From contig NZ_JAKMHX010000033.1 of assembly GCF_022048975.1 (NCBI RefSeq), positions 1 through 64,000 on the forward strand: DNA of 64,000 bases, in the 5' to 3' direction. The DNA comes from Sporosarcina cyprini (GTDB lineage Bacteria > Bacillota > Bacilli > Bacillales_A > Planococcaceae). The first letter of the stretch is position 1; the number at the start of each line of letters is the position of its first letter. This document shows, one piece after another, positions 43,635-52,846 of this stretch. Below the pieces are notes generated by a model, which worked only from the letters and a program-made list of their open reading frames with translations, did no database searches and was not told the DNA's origin. The translations under genes were made by a program, and so were the position numbers.

Positions 43635-44773
43635 AGAAGAAAACTAAATTGATTCACGGCGGAATCAGCCGGGACCCTTATACGGGCGCAGTCTCGATAC
43701 CGATTTATCACGCAAGCACGTACCAGCAGGACGGTGTAGGGAATTTCAAATATGAGTATGCCAGAACGGGCAATCCGACACGGGAAGCCCTGGAAACATT
43801 AATTGCGGATTTGGAAGGCGGTGCCAGAGGGTTCGCCTTTGGTTCCGGAATGGCTGCGATTGCCGCAGTCGTTCAGCTGTTTTCTGCTGGGGATCATCTC
43901 CTGCTGACGGATGATGTCTACGGGGGAACGTACCGGATCATGACGAAAGTGTTTCATCGTTTCGGTATTGACGTGACGTTTGTGGATACGACCGATCTGG
44001 AAACCGTTAAGAAATCTATTCGGCCGGAAACAAAGGCCATTTTTGTAGAAACTCCGACGAACCCGCTTTTGAAGGTGACAGACGTCAAGGCGATAGGTGA
44101 GATAGCCAAAGAGCATGGCTTGCGGTTTATTGTTGATAACACATTCAGCACTCCGTATTGGCAAAACCCGATTGCCCTTGGTGCAGACATTGTTTTGCAC
44201 AGTGCAACCAAATACTTGGGTGGCCATAGTGATGTTGTAGCCGGATTGGTCGTGGCGGCCACTGATGCATTAGGCGATGAACTGCATTTTATTCAAAACT
44301 CGACCGGAGGCATTTTGGGCCCGCAGGATAGCTGGCTGTTAATCCGCGGCATTAAAACGCTCGGTGTCCGAATGGAGGAAGTGGAGGCGAATACAAAAGC
44401 GATCGTCTCCATGCTGCAACAGGAGAAGGCAATCGGGAAAATCTATTATCCGGGCCTTGCGGATCATCCGGGCCATGCGATCCATCAATCGCAGGCAGGC
44501 GGGTTTGGAGGAATGGTTTCCTTCACAGTCGAAAATGGAGAGAAGGCCAAGGACATTGTTAAATCGGCTCGCTATTTTACGCTGGCGGAGAGTCTCGGAG
44601 CGGTAGAAAGTTTAATTTCTATCCCATCCTTGATGACGCATGCCTCCATCCCGAGGGAGAGAAGACTGGCACTCGGAATCGAAGACGGGCTAATCCGAAT
44701 TTCGGTTGGCCTGGAGGATGCGGAGGATTTGGTGGAGGATTTGAAGTCAGCAATACGTAGGGTCGACGAATAA
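43631..44773 (+). CDS. mccB: Cystathionine gamma-lyase/homocysteine gamma-lyase
   Basis: A 380-residue Cys/Met-metabolism PLP enzyme. The PLP Lys is in HSATKYLGGHSDVVAG; YARTGNPTR and GSGMAAI bind PLP. It splits cystathionine into cysteine, ammonia and 2-oxobutyrate, completing reverse transsulfuration started by MccA. Last gene of the operon. Confidence 0.92.
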   Translation: MKKKTKLIHGGISRDPYTGAVSIPIYHASTYQQDGVGNFKYEYARTGNPTREALETLIADLEGGARGFAFGSGMAAIAAVVQLFSAGDHLLLTDDVYGGTYRIMTKVFHRFGIDVTFVDTTDLETVKKSIRPETKAIFVETPTNPLLKVTDVKAIGEIAKEHGLRFIVDNTFSTPYWQNPIALGADIVLHSATKYLGGHSDVVAGLVVAATDALGDELHFIQNSTGGILGPQDSWLLIRGIKTLGVRMEEVEANTKAIVSMLQQEKAIGKIYYPGLADHPGHAIHQSQAGGFGGMVSFTVENGEKAKDIVKSARYFTLAESLGAVESLISIPSLMTHASIPRERRLALGIEDGLIRISVGLEDAEDLVEDLKSAIRRVDE

Positions 44774-44782
44774 TAGGGAAGC

Positions 44783-44815
44783 GGGCTCGCAACTTTATTT
44801 GGTTGCGGGCTATTC
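44783..44815 (+). terminator. Probable terminator of the mccAB operon
   Basis: CGCAAC (44788-44793) pairs with GTTGCG (44802-44807), flanked by GGC/GGC-type wobble pairs and followed by a broken T run (TATTCTT). Confidence 0.5.
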
Positions 44816-44969
44816 TTATGGTTGTTTCTTTAGAGAACGAGGCTGGAGAATCCTAAGAATGGAAGTCCCCCTGTCAAAGCGCTATCATGGATGTGGACAG
44901 GGAATGAAAAGCCCTTCTTTTAAATAAATACTAGGTGGCAATTCAAATAGTAGTTGGGAGTGTGTTCAC

Positions 44970-45986
44970 ATGATCCAGTCAAACGCAAAAAAGTTCAATG
45001 GCATTCCATTTTCTATTCTCGATCTGGCGATGATCAATGAAGGAAGTGACGCCGCCCAATCGTTTAAAAATACGGTCGACCTTGCGCAGCATGCAGAGCG
45101 CTGGGGTTTTAATCGATATTGGTTGGCGGAGCATCATAATATGCAGGGTGTTGCAAGTTCAGCGACGTCCATCATTATAGGGCATGTGGCAGGTGCCACG
45201 AAGACCATGCGTGTCGGCTCAGGCGGCGTCATGCTGCCAAACCATGCGCCACTCGTCATTGCGGAACAATTTGGAACGCTTGAAGCCATGTATCCTGGAC
45301 GCATCGATCTCGGGCTAGGTCGGGCGCCAGGAAGTGACCAGGCAACGGCGTACGCTCTTCGCAGGACATTGCATAGCAGCGGGGAGGATTTTCCTGAACA
45401 ACTTGCTGAGCTGCGGGGCTATTTCGAGTACAACCCGACGGCACGTGTACGAGCAGTACCGGGAGAGGGACAAGACATTCCGATTTGGCTACTAGGCTCA
45501 AGCGGATTCAGTGCGCAGCTGGCGGCTGAACTGGGGCTGCCATTCTCGTTTGCAAGCCATTTTGCACCTGCTTACCTGATGCAGGCGCTGCAGCTTTATC
45601 ATCAACGGTTCAAGCCGTCGAAGGATCTTTCTGAGCCGTACGTCATGCTTGGCGTCAATGTCATTGCTGCTGATACAGATGAAAAAGCGCACTATCTGGC
45701 GACGTCTTATATGCAACAATTTTTGAATATCCGCAAAGGTGTCACAGGCAAATTTAAGCCGCCACACGAAGATCCGGATGCTGCCTTCGACGAATATGAA
45801 AAGGCAGCCATCGAAGAGTTACTGGGGTGGCCATCGACGATTGTCGGAAGTCCTGACACAGTTAAACGGAAATTGGAGGCATTTCTGCAGACGACCAAAG
45901 CGAATGAGCTTATTATCAGTTCAGGAATCTATCATCATGCGGATCGCTTACGATCGTATGAGATTCTTGCCGAAACGATGTCGTAA
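44970..45986 (+). CDS. LLM-class flavin-dependent oxidoreductase
   Basis: A 338-residue bacterial luciferase-like monooxygenase of the MsnO8/YvbT type: [35 protein letters not shown] and [13 protein letters not shown] are the family signatures. It would use reduced flavin supplied by another enzyme. The substrate is unknown. GGGAG precedes the ATG. Confidence 0.9.
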   Translation: MIQSNAKKFNGIPFSILDLAMINEGSDAAQSFKNTVDLAQHAERWGFNRYWLAEHHNMQGVASSATSIIIGHVAGATKTMRVGSGGVMLPNHAPLVIAEQFGTLEAMYPGRIDLGLGRAPGSDQATAYALRRTLHSSGEDFPEQLAELRGYFEYNPTARVRAVPGEGQDIPIWLLGSSGFSAQLAAELGLPFSFASHFAPAYLMQALQLYHQRFKPSKDLSEPYVMLGVNVIAADTDEKAHYLATSYMQQFLNIRKGVTGKFKPPHEDPDAAFDEYEKAAIEELLGWPSTIVGSPDTVKRKLEAFLQTTKANELIISSGIYHHADRLRSYEILAETMS

Positions 45987-45996
45987 TGCATAACAA

Positions 45997-46038
45997 AAGC
46001 ATGCCGGATCACTTTTCAGATCTGGCATGCTTCTTTTT
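45997..46038. terminator. Bidirectional terminator
   Basis: AAGCATGCC-GATC pairs with GATC-GGCATGCTT (14 positions, one mismatch), then CTTTTT, at a convergent junction. Confidence 0.85.
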
Positions 46039-46062
46039 CGTGCTAATAAATTCAGTGGAACA

Positions 46063-46281
46063 TTATCGTTTTCGTTTCTTTGGATCCAGTGCATCTGCCT
46101 TTTTGGCTACTATCTTCTCAAATTCCACGTACACAAAATACTTGTTGTCCTCCATTGCCTCGACACTGACGACTTTTCCATTCCTTCCTTTAATGCGGAT
46201 TTCTTCATCAACAGCAGGCAAGTTCCGTAATGCTTGATTGAGTACGTACGTTTTATTTTCATAGAAATGAACTGCAAACAT
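46063..46281 (-). CDS. Small conserved hypothetical protein
   Basis: A 72-residue protein starting MFAVHFYENKTYVLNQAL, probably a small beta-barrel-like fold (IRIKGRNGKVVSVE), with a basic tail (DPKKRKR). AAAGGGG lies before the ATG. Function unknown. Confidence 0.65.
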   Translation of the reverse strand: MFAVHFYENKTYVLNQALRNLPAVDEEIRIKGRNGKVVSVEAMEDNKYFVYVEFEKIVAKKADALDPKKRKR

Positions 46282-46454
46282 GGTCTTGTCCCCTTTTTCA
46301 ATTTAGTTACATGTCATCTATTTATTCTATGTATGTCATTTTGAAATAGACCGCTCTATCCTTTAAAACAAGTACCCTTGCAATTCGCAATAGTGTAACA
46401 TGTATGGTAAGAGGAATTGCATTCGTATAGATGCTGGAGGAAGGGAAGATCTGT

Positions 46455-48086
46455 TTGAAACCGAAGTCTCTGCAATTTCGAATTTTTGCGTACGGAGCGC
46501 TTTTCGTTTCGCTCGTTGCTGTTATTATTGGTATTTCCTTTTATTTCACAATGTCACAGGGGATTGAAAAGCAAATTGGCGTCAGAGCGCTCAGCATAGC
46601 AGAAACGACGGCCGACCGTCCCGATATTCGAGCTGCCTTTGAACAGGCTGATCCATCGCATTACTTACAGCCGATTGCAGAAAAGATTCGCAGGCAAACT
46701 GGAGCTGAATATGTAGTCATAGGAAATAAAGAAGGAATTCGCTACGCACATCCAGTAGTAGAACGAATCGGGAAAAAAATGGTGGGAGATGATAATGAGC
46801 GGGCTCTCATATTTGGAGATTCTTATGTTTCGGAAGCAACAGGCACACTTGGACCTGCGTTAAGAGGAAAAGCACCAATTAAAAACAATGAGGGCGAAAT
46901 AATTGGTGTTGTTTCTGTAGGTTACTTAAATGAAAATATATCTCATACCTTTTTTGAGTATGTCGATAACATATCCTATATCGTGTTGATTGCAATTGGC
47001 ATTGGCATTATCGGCTCTAGTATTCTCGCGCGTAATATCAAAAAGGAACTGTTTAATTTGGAGCCTGTAGAAATTGCCAATCGGTTAACGGAACGAAATG
47101 CTCTCATCGAATCAGTACGTGAAGGCATAGTTATGGTTGACGCTAATGGGTGCATCACAACTGTCAATGCAGCCGCTTATGACACGCTATCCATTCCCGA
47201 CCGAACAGAGATGATAGGCAAGACCATTCAAGAAGTTCTTCCAAATACGTTGTTGCCAAGAGTGCTTGAAACCGGGGAGAGGCATTTGGATCGTCCCATG
47301 GAGATTAAAGGAAAAAAGGTAATCGTCAACCGAATTCCGATTCACTCGAACGGGAAAATTATCGGAGCAGTTTCTACGTTCCGGCTCCAGTCGGAATTGG
47401 ATCAGCTTGTTACGGAGCTGTCTCAAGTGAAACGATATACGGATGCCTTGCGTGCACAAACACATGAATATCATAATTTCTTGTACACCATCTCGGGTCT
47501 CATTCAACTCAATTCCTACGAGGAAGCATTACATTTAATTCATAATGAAACCGCTGAACAACAGTCGTTAATCCAGTTTGTTTCAAAACGACTGCAAGAT
47601 CCTTTTCTCGGTGGTATAGTCATTGGTTTTTTCAATCGAGCCAAAGAATTGAAAGTCCGTTTTTTGCTGGATGAAGATAGTTTCCTTAAAGAATTGCCGC
47701 CCCATCTACAAAAAACTCATTTTGTCTCGATTATCGGAAACTTGGTGACGAATGCATTTGAAGCGGTCGAATGGCTTCCGGAAGAAAGAAGGATGGTGCG
47801 TATCTTTATTTCGGATAACGGCGAGGAAATATTGCTCGAGATTGAAGACTCAGGAAAAGGAATTGATTCAGAGATCTTCAATGCATTATTTCAAGAGAGA
47901 GTTTCAACAAAAGAAGGGAAGAGCCGGGGGTTTGGATTAATGAAAGTGGCGGAAAATGTTGAGGATTTAGGAGGGTCCATTACATTTGAAAAAGGAGATC
48001 TGGGTGGTGCGCTATTCATCATCTCCATTCCAAAGAGGGGAATAAAAAATGAGAACACCGATCGAAGTTTTGATTATAGAAGATGA
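46455..48086 (+). CDS. CitA/DcuS-type sensor histidine kinase
   Basis: About 543 residues: membrane helix (~8-30), extracytoplasmic PASp domain with the carboxylate-binding type stretch EGIRYAHPVVERIGKK, second helix (~170-190), cytoplasmic PAS, Spo0B-type dimerisation helix with phospho-His in QTHEYHNFLYTISGL, and HATPase (NLVTNAFEAV, DSGKGID, GFGLMKV). TTG 46455 follows a GGAAGGG site; ATG 46431 lacks one. It probably senses citrate or a related acid for the tctCBA transporter downstream. Confidence 0.87.
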   Translation: MKPKSLQFRIFAYGALFVSLVAVIIGISFYFTMSQGIEKQIGVRALSIAETTADRPDIRAAFEQADPSHYLQPIAEKIRRQTGAEYVVIGNKEGIRYAHPVVERIGKKMVGDDNERALIFGDSYVSEATGTLGPALRGKAPIKNNEGEIIGVVSVGYLNENISHTFFEYVDNISYIVLIAIGIGIIGSSILARNIKKELFNLEPVEIANRLTERNALIESVREGIVMVDANGCITTVNAAAYDTLSIPDRTEMIGKTIQEVLPNTLLPRVLETGERHLDRPMEIKGKKVIVNRIPIHSNGKIIGAVSTFRLQSELDQLVTELSQVKRYTDALRAQTHEYHNFLYTISGLIQLNSYEEALHLIHNETAEQQSLIQFVSKRLQDPFLGGIVIGFFNRAKELKVRFLLDEDSFLKELPPHLQKTHFVSIIGNLVTNAFEAVEWLPEERRMVRIFISDNGEEILLEIEDSGKGIDSEIFNALFQERVSTKEGKSRGFGLMKVAENVEDLGGSITFEKGDLGGALFIISIPKRGIKNENTDRSFDYRR

Positions 48087-48747
48087 TAAGCGAATTGCTG
48101 ACATCCATCGTCGGTTTATAGAAAAGATGGAAGGATTTAAAGTCGTAGGTACTGCGCATAATGGCGAGGAGGCAAAAGAATGGATACAAGCATTGTTGCC
48201 GGAACTTGTACTGCTGGATGTTTACTTGCCTGATACACTTGGTACTGAAATCATGGAGTTTATCCATACTAACAGCCCTGATACGGACATTATCTTTATT
48301 ACTGCGGCAGCAGAGGTGGATATTGTCAAACATGCATTTCGAGGCGGAGTCGCCGATTATATATTAAAACCACTCACCTTTGACCGTTTCCAGGAAAGTC
48401 TCCTGTCATATAAGTCGAAGAAAGAAACTCTTGGAAGGGATGGTACTCTGGAAGAGGATTCCATCCAATTGTTATGGAATAAGTCTGCCTCAAAGCCGAC
48501 AAATAATACGCCGCCTCTTCCGCCGAAAGGAATCGACCCGTTAACACGCGAGAAGGTCGTTCATCATCTCGAACAGATGGATGGAGGCGTGACTGCGGAG
48601 CAATTGGGTTTGGAAATCGGGGTTAGCCGCTCTACTGCAAGACGCTATTTAGAGCACCTAGTTACAGAAAAACGTGCCAGTACTGAATTGTTATATGGAT
48701 CGGTTGGGCGTCCTGAAAGAAGATATTTCATTACACAACAACGGTGA
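48049..48747 (+). CDS. CitB/DcuR-type response regulator
   Basis: A 232-residue protein with a receiver domain with Asp57 (LLDVYLPD) and a C-terminal HTH (VTAEQLGLEIGVSRSTARRYL). It overlaps the kinase gene by 38 nt, so the two are tightly coupled. The likely target is the tctC promoter directly downstream. Confidence 0.88.
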   Translation: MRTPIEVLIIEDDKRIADIHRRFIEKMEGFKVVGTAHNGEEAKEWIQALLPELVLLDVYLPDTLGTEIMEFIHTNSPDTDIIFITAAAEVDIVKHAFRGGVADYILKPLTFDRFQESLLSYKSKKETLGRDGTLEEDSIQLLWNKSASKPTNNTPPLPPKGIDPLTREKVVHHLEQMDGGVTAEQLGLEIGVSRSTARRYLEHLVTEKRASTELLYGSVGRPERRYFITQQR

Positions 48748-48825
48748 ACAATATGAGCAAAATGAACTTAACCCCCATTATCCAACTTATCGTCATAAAC
48801 ATTTAAAACTAGTAACTTTCTGATA

Positions 48826-48867
48826 AATTGATGGTAGCGAAAATGAAAACGCTATCATCAATTTTTT
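48826..48867 (+). terminator. Terminator/attenuator hairpin overlapping a cre-like site
   Basis: AATTGATGGTAGCG pairs with CGCTATCATCAATT (13 of 14 positions), then TTTT, between the regulator gene and tctC. Within it TGAAAACGCTATCA (48844-48857) fits the CcpA cre consensus. A possible promoter TTATCG-17-TAGTAA lies just upstream, so the hairpin would sit in the tctC leader. Confidence 0.65.
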
Positions 48868-48886
48868 ATATTAAGGGGGAAGTAAG

Positions 48887-49891
48887 ATGAAGTGGAAAAA
48901 GTTCACGAAAACTGCATTGGCAGGGGTGTTGGCACTTAGCCTTGCAGCATGCTCAAGTGCGGATGGGGAATCGACCAAATATCCTGAGCGAAATATTACA
49001 ATTGTAGCGCCTTCTGGTGCTGGTGGAGGATGGGATCTAACTGCCCGTGCGATTGCAAAGACGATGAACGATACGAAGTTGATCGAAAAGCCGATTACTG
49101 TAGAGAACAAACCAGGTGGTGGCGGAGCAGTATACATGGCGGAATTCGCGACAAAAGAGGTCAAGAATGACTACGCTTTACTTGTGAAATCACCACCCAT
49201 CTTAATTAACAACAATAAAGCAGAAGGAAACAGCCCTTATGGTTACAAGGATACGAAGCCATTAGCGCAATTGACACGAGATTATGGAGCGATTGTCGTT
49301 AAAGCAGATTCGGAATTCCAAACATTACAAGACGTACTGGAAGCCATTAAAAAGGATGCTTCAGCTGTAACGCTTGCTGGTGGATCGGCACCTGGCTCCA
49401 TGGACCATCTGGTTGGTGTCCTGCCAGCCTTTGAATATGGAATTGATCCGAAAACAGTCAAATATGTGTCTTATGATGGCGGTGGAGAAGCAATTGCAGC
49501 ATTGCTTGGTGGAAATGCCGATGTTATTGCGACGGATGCTTCTACCATTGGCGCTTACATGAAATCAGGAGATGTCCGTGTGTTGGCGGTCAGCTCGTCA
49601 GAACGGCTGGGGGGAGAACTAGCTGAGGTCCCAACATTTAAAGAAGAAGGTCTTGATGCTGAATTTACAATTTGGCGAGGTCTTTTCGGACCTAAAGAGA
49701 TGTCAGATACCGCGGTTGACTACTGGTCTGAGAAGCTAGAGAAAATGGTGGAGACAGACGAGTGGAAAGCTGAATTGGAGAAGAACGGTTGGGAAAGTGA
49801 ATATCGTAACTCCGACGACTTTACGAAGTATTTGGAAGAACAGGATAAAGTGATAGTGGAGCTGCTCACAGCACTTGGTATGCAAAAATAA
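48887..49891 (+). CDS. tctC: Tripartite tricarboxylate transporter binding lipoprotein TctC
   Basis: A 334-residue Bug-family solute receptor. Lipobox LAAC (Cys22), then the APSGAGGGWDLTARAIA ligand-loop motif and VENKPGGGG. It binds citrate-like acids outside and hands them to TctBA. It follows the CitAB-type two-component system, which supports a tricarboxylate ligand. A GGGGGAAG ribosome site lies upstream. Confidence 0.9.
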   Translation: MKWKKFTKTALAGVLALSLAACSSADGESTKYPERNITIVAPSGAGGGWDLTARAIAKTMNDTKLIEKPITVENKPGGGGAVYMAEFATKEVKNDYALLVKSPPILINNNKAEGNSPYGYKDTKPLAQLTRDYGAIVVKADSEFQTLQDVLEAIKKDASAVTLAGGSAPGSMDHLVGVLPAFEYGIDPKTVKYVSYDGGGEAIAALLGGNADVIATDASTIGAYMKSGDVRVLAVSSSERLGGELAEVPTFKEEGLDAEFTIWRGLFGPKEMSDTAVDYWSEKLEKMVETDEWKAELEKNGWESEYRNSDDFTKYLEEQDKVIVELLTALGMQK

Positions 49892-49901
49892 AATTCTTTC
49901 A

Positions 49902-49925
49902 GGGCGGCTACAACGCCGCCTTTTT
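49902..49925 (+). terminator. Hairpin between tctC and tctB
   Basis: GGCGGC (49903-49908) pairs with GCCGCC (49915-49920), followed by five T. A leaky terminator here would yield more receptor than membrane subunits. Confidence 0.75.
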
Positions 49926-49948
49926 CTATTAGGGGGGTGTTAAAGACT

Positions 49949-50398
49949 ATGAGTAAAACATTCGATCGTTATGCAGGTATCGCTTTTTTACTGATTGGTC
50001 TTTTATTTGTTATTGAAAGCTCAAAAATAGCTGATAGCGCATATGGGTCAGCAGTTGGTCCGAAAATTTTCCCGATGTGGCTTGGCATTATTTTAATGAT
50101 GCTCAGCTTGCGCTTGCTGTACGAAGCGTTTAAAAACAAATCCGAGGTGGAAGCGAGCGACAAGCTGCAAGTCAAAAAGTTCCTCATTATTTTCGCAGCC
50201 GCAGCGCTGTACGCATTTTTACTTGAGAAGATAGGCTATGTCATCTCGACATTCCTCTTTTTACTATTGGCATTTCAAACGATGGAGCGTGGAAGAATCT
50301 TAGTATCCACTGTTGTGGCGGCCTTGTTTTCGGGAGGAGTTTACTATTTCTTTGCGGAGTTTCTCGGCGGTTCATTGCCCGGATTCCCTGTCTGGTAA
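49949..50398 (+). CDS. tctB: Tricarboxylate transporter small subunit TctB
   Basis: A 149-residue membrane protein with four helices (~8-26, 38-58, 72-92, 100-140), matching TctB in size and in the GPKIFPMWLGIILMMLS stretch. ATG 49949 lies 10 nt after GGGGG; a GTG at 49937 overlaps that site. Confidence 0.88.
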   Translation: MSKTFDRYAGIAFLLIGLLFVIESSKIADSAYGSAVGPKIFPMWLGIILMMLSLRLLYEAFKNKSEVEASDKLQVKKFLIIFAAAALYAFLLEKIGYVISTFLFLLLAFQTMERGRILVSTVVAALFSGGVYYFFAEFLGGSLPGFPVW

Positions 50399-50416
50399 AC
50401 GGAAAGGAGTTACACT

Positions 50417-51943
50417 ATGAGCACAATACAATTTTTAGCTGATGGGTTTGGTATCGCGTTTCAATGGCAAAATCTATTGTTCGCGCTAGTCGGCGTCGTA
50501 ATTGGAACAGCAGTTGGCGTATTGCCGGGTATTGGACCGATGAGCGGTGTTGCCCTACTCATTCCAGTGACGGCCACTTTAACATCCGGCATGCCGACGA
50601 GTGCCGCAGCGGCCAGTTCCATCATCTTACTAGCCGGTGTTTATTATGGAGCAATGTATGGGGGATCGACAACGTCCATTCTCTTAAATACACCAGGTGA
50701 ATCATCATCTGTCGTGACAACGCTCGATGGGTATCAAATGGCGAGACAAGGTCGCGCTGGTGTAGCACTTGCCATTGCAGCGATAGGATCATTTTGTGCA
50801 GGTATCATTTCGCTGATCGGTCTTGTTTTATTGGCAGAGCCATTATCAAATGTCGCGATTAAATTTGGGCCGGCTGAGTATTTCTCTCTCATGTTATTAG
50901 GATTGGCAGCGGTTAGCGGATTAGCAGGGAAGTCTATGACGAAAGCGTTAATTATGACGGTTTTCGGTCTCATGTTGGGAACGATTGGGATAGACGCGGT
51001 TTCTGGTATTGCCCGCTTTACATATAACCAGCCGATTCTTTTTTCAGGATTGGAGTTCTTGACGATTGCAGTTGGGCTCTTTGCTTTAGGTGAAGTGTTC
51101 AAGACGATCTTGGAACGGGATCATGAAGATGGTGCCATTGCAAAAATCAATCGGATCCTTCCAACGAAACAAGATTTGAAAGACAGTTCTGTCCCGATTG
51201 TTCGTGGATCGCTGCTTGGATTTTTCATCGGCGTGCTCCCGGGCGCAGGGGCAACCCTTGCATCATTTTTTTCTTATATGACGGAAAAGAAATTCAGCAA
51301 ACGTCCTGAGACATTTGGCAAAGGGAATATTGCTGGAGTTGCAGGTCCGGAATCAGCAAATAACGCAGCATCCGGCGGAGCAATGATTCCACTTCTAACG
51401 CTAGGAATTCCTGGTTCGGGAACGACAGCTATTTTGATGGGAGCACTCATCATGTATAACATCCAGCCAGGCCCACTTTTGTTTGACGAACATCCAGAAG
51501 TCGCGTGGGGATTGATTGCGAGTATGTTCATCGGCAACTTGATGCTGCTTGTGCTGAATATGCCACTAGTTCGCGTGTTTGCTAAAGTTATCCAAACGCC
51601 GAAGAAATATTTATTGCCGATCATTGTAGCCATTTCTTTTTTCGGCGTATATGCAGTGCAATATACAACATTTGATCTGTATTTGTTGTTAGGTTGCGGT
51701 ATTCTAGGTTACGTGCTTTCTAAAAATGATTATCCTGTCGCTCCTCTTGTGCTAGCACTTGTACTAGGTCCAATGATTGAAAATAATATGAGAAGAGCAT
51801 TGACGATATCAAACGGAGACTTCAGTATATTTATCACAAAGCCTCTCTCGCTTATTTTTATTATTGTCGCAGCAGCATGGCTCCTCATTCCCCTTCTATT
51901 AAAATTAAAAGGCCGATCGGTCATTGTTGAGGAAGAAGGGTAA
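50417..51943 (+). CDS. tctA: Tricarboxylate transporter large subunit TctA
   Basis: A 508-residue, ~12-helix permease. GVLPGIGPMSGVALLIP and YGGSTTSILLNTPGE, with the duplicated GVLPGAGATLASF and LTLGIPGSGTTAILMGAL, are the TctA signature. It uses an ion gradient to import the acid delivered by TctC. A terminator follows. Confidence 0.93.
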   Translation: MSTIQFLADGFGIAFQWQNLLFALVGVVIGTAVGVLPGIGPMSGVALLIPVTATLTSGMPTSAAAASSIILLAGVYYGAMYGGSTTSILLNTPGESSSVVTTLDGYQMARQGRAGVALAIAAIGSFCAGIISLIGLVLLAEPLSNVAIKFGPAEYFSLMLLGLAAVSGLAGKSMTKALIMTVFGLMLGTIGIDAVSGIARFTYNQPILFSGLEFLTIAVGLFALGEVFKTILERDHEDGAIAKINRILPTKQDLKDSSVPIVRGSLLGFFIGVLPGAGATLASFFSYMTEKKFSKRPETFGKGNIAGVAGPESANNAASGGAMIPLLTLGIPGSGTTAILMGALIMYNIQPGPLLFDEHPEVAWGLIASMFIGNLMLLVLNMPLVRVFAKVIQTPKKYLLPIIVAISFFGVYAVQYTTFDLYLLLGCGILGYVLSKNDYPVAPLVLALVLGPMIENNMRRALTISNGDFSIFITKPLSLIFIIVAAAWLLIPLLLKLKGRSVIVEEEG

Positions 51944-51958
51944 GGAAAGTCTCAAAAT

Positions 51959-51991
51959 CGGATTGCCTGGTAGTGTAGGTAATCCGTTTTT
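51959..51991 (+). terminator. Intrinsic terminator of tctCBA
   Basis: CGGATT-CCT pairs with AGG-AATCCG, then TTTTTG. Confidence 0.8.
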
Positions 51992-52022
51992 GCTTTGATT
52001 CGAAATCAAACGAATTATTGTC

Positions 52023-52062
52023 ATGACACCTTTGACAGTTTAAGCTATAATAGGAACGTTCC
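52023..52062 (+). promoter_or_regulatory. metNIQ promoter with a GGAACGTTCC palindrome
   Basis: ATGACA, 17 bp, TATAAT (52046-52051), and one base later the perfect 10-bp palindrome GGAACGTTCC (52053-52062) over the expected start of transcription. No S-box riboswitch is present, although methionine importers in Bacillales often have one. Confidence 0.5.
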
Positions 52063-52096
52063 AATCACCCTTTAGACGATGAAAGGGGATTTTTTT

Positions 52097-52846
52097 ATGA
52101 TTTCTTTACATAAGGTAAGTAAAAATTTTGCTGGATTTCAAGCTGTGCGCTCTCTGGACCTGACAATCCCGCAAGGCGAGATACACGGAATCATTGGGTC
52201 AAGCGGAGCTGGAAAATCGACCTTGCTGCGGTTAATGAATTTGTTGGAGATTCCTGATACGGGTGAGGTAGTTGTGAATGGACAGCAGCTGACCAGTTTG
52301 AAGGGAAAGAAACTCCGGCAGGCGCGCATGTCGATCGGAATGATTTTTCAACAGTTTCATTTAGTTTTAAATAAGACGGTCTATGAGAATGTTGACGTGT
52401 CATTGCAGCTAGGGGGCATGCCAAAAGCACAGCGGCAAGAACGTGTGATGGAGTGCTTGCAATTTGTTGGACTCGAACAGTTGAAGGATAAGTATCCTGC
52501 TCAGCTGAGCGGCGGTCAGAAACAGCGAGTCGCCATTGCCCGAGCTTTGGCAAATAAACCGCAAGTCTTGTTATGCGATGAGCCGACGTCTTCACTTGAT
52601 CCGGACACGACCATTGGGATTCTTGGCATTTTAAAAGATATTAATAAAAACTTCGGCGTCACTATTGTGCTGGTCAGCCACGAAATGGACGTCATTAAAA
52701 GTATTTGCCAGCGGGTCACTGTGATGGCGGATGGCGGCATTTTTGATACGGTTTCGATTGAGCCAAAGGGGATCGGAACTGTTTCAAGCAATCCGCGTAA
52801 CTTTGTCGAGCAACTGACAAAAGGCGGTGAAACAGACCATGCCTGA
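52097..52846 (+). CDS. metN: Methionine-type ABC importer ATPase, short form
   Basis: A 249-residue ATPase: Walker A GSSGAGKST, signature LSGGQKQRVAIARAL, Walker B LLCDEPTSSLDP, His in VSHEMDV. It resembles MetN, but MetN is usually ~340 residues with a C-terminal NIL domain that senses cytoplasmic methionine; that domain is missing here. ATG 52097 has AAAGGGG 7 nt upstream. metI overlaps its end by 8 nt. Confidence 0.82.
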   Translation: MISLHKVSKNFAGFQAVRSLDLTIPQGEIHGIIGSSGAGKSTLLRLMNLLEIPDTGEVVVNGQQLTSLKGKKLRQARMSIGMIFQQFHLVLNKTVYENVDVSLQLGGMPKAQRQERVMECLQFVGLEQLKDKYPAQLSGGQKQRVAIARALANKPQVLLCDEPTSSLDPDTTIGILGILKDINKNFGVTIVLVSHEMDVIKSICQRVTVMADGGIFDTVSIEPKGIGTVSSNPRNFVEQLTKGGETDHA

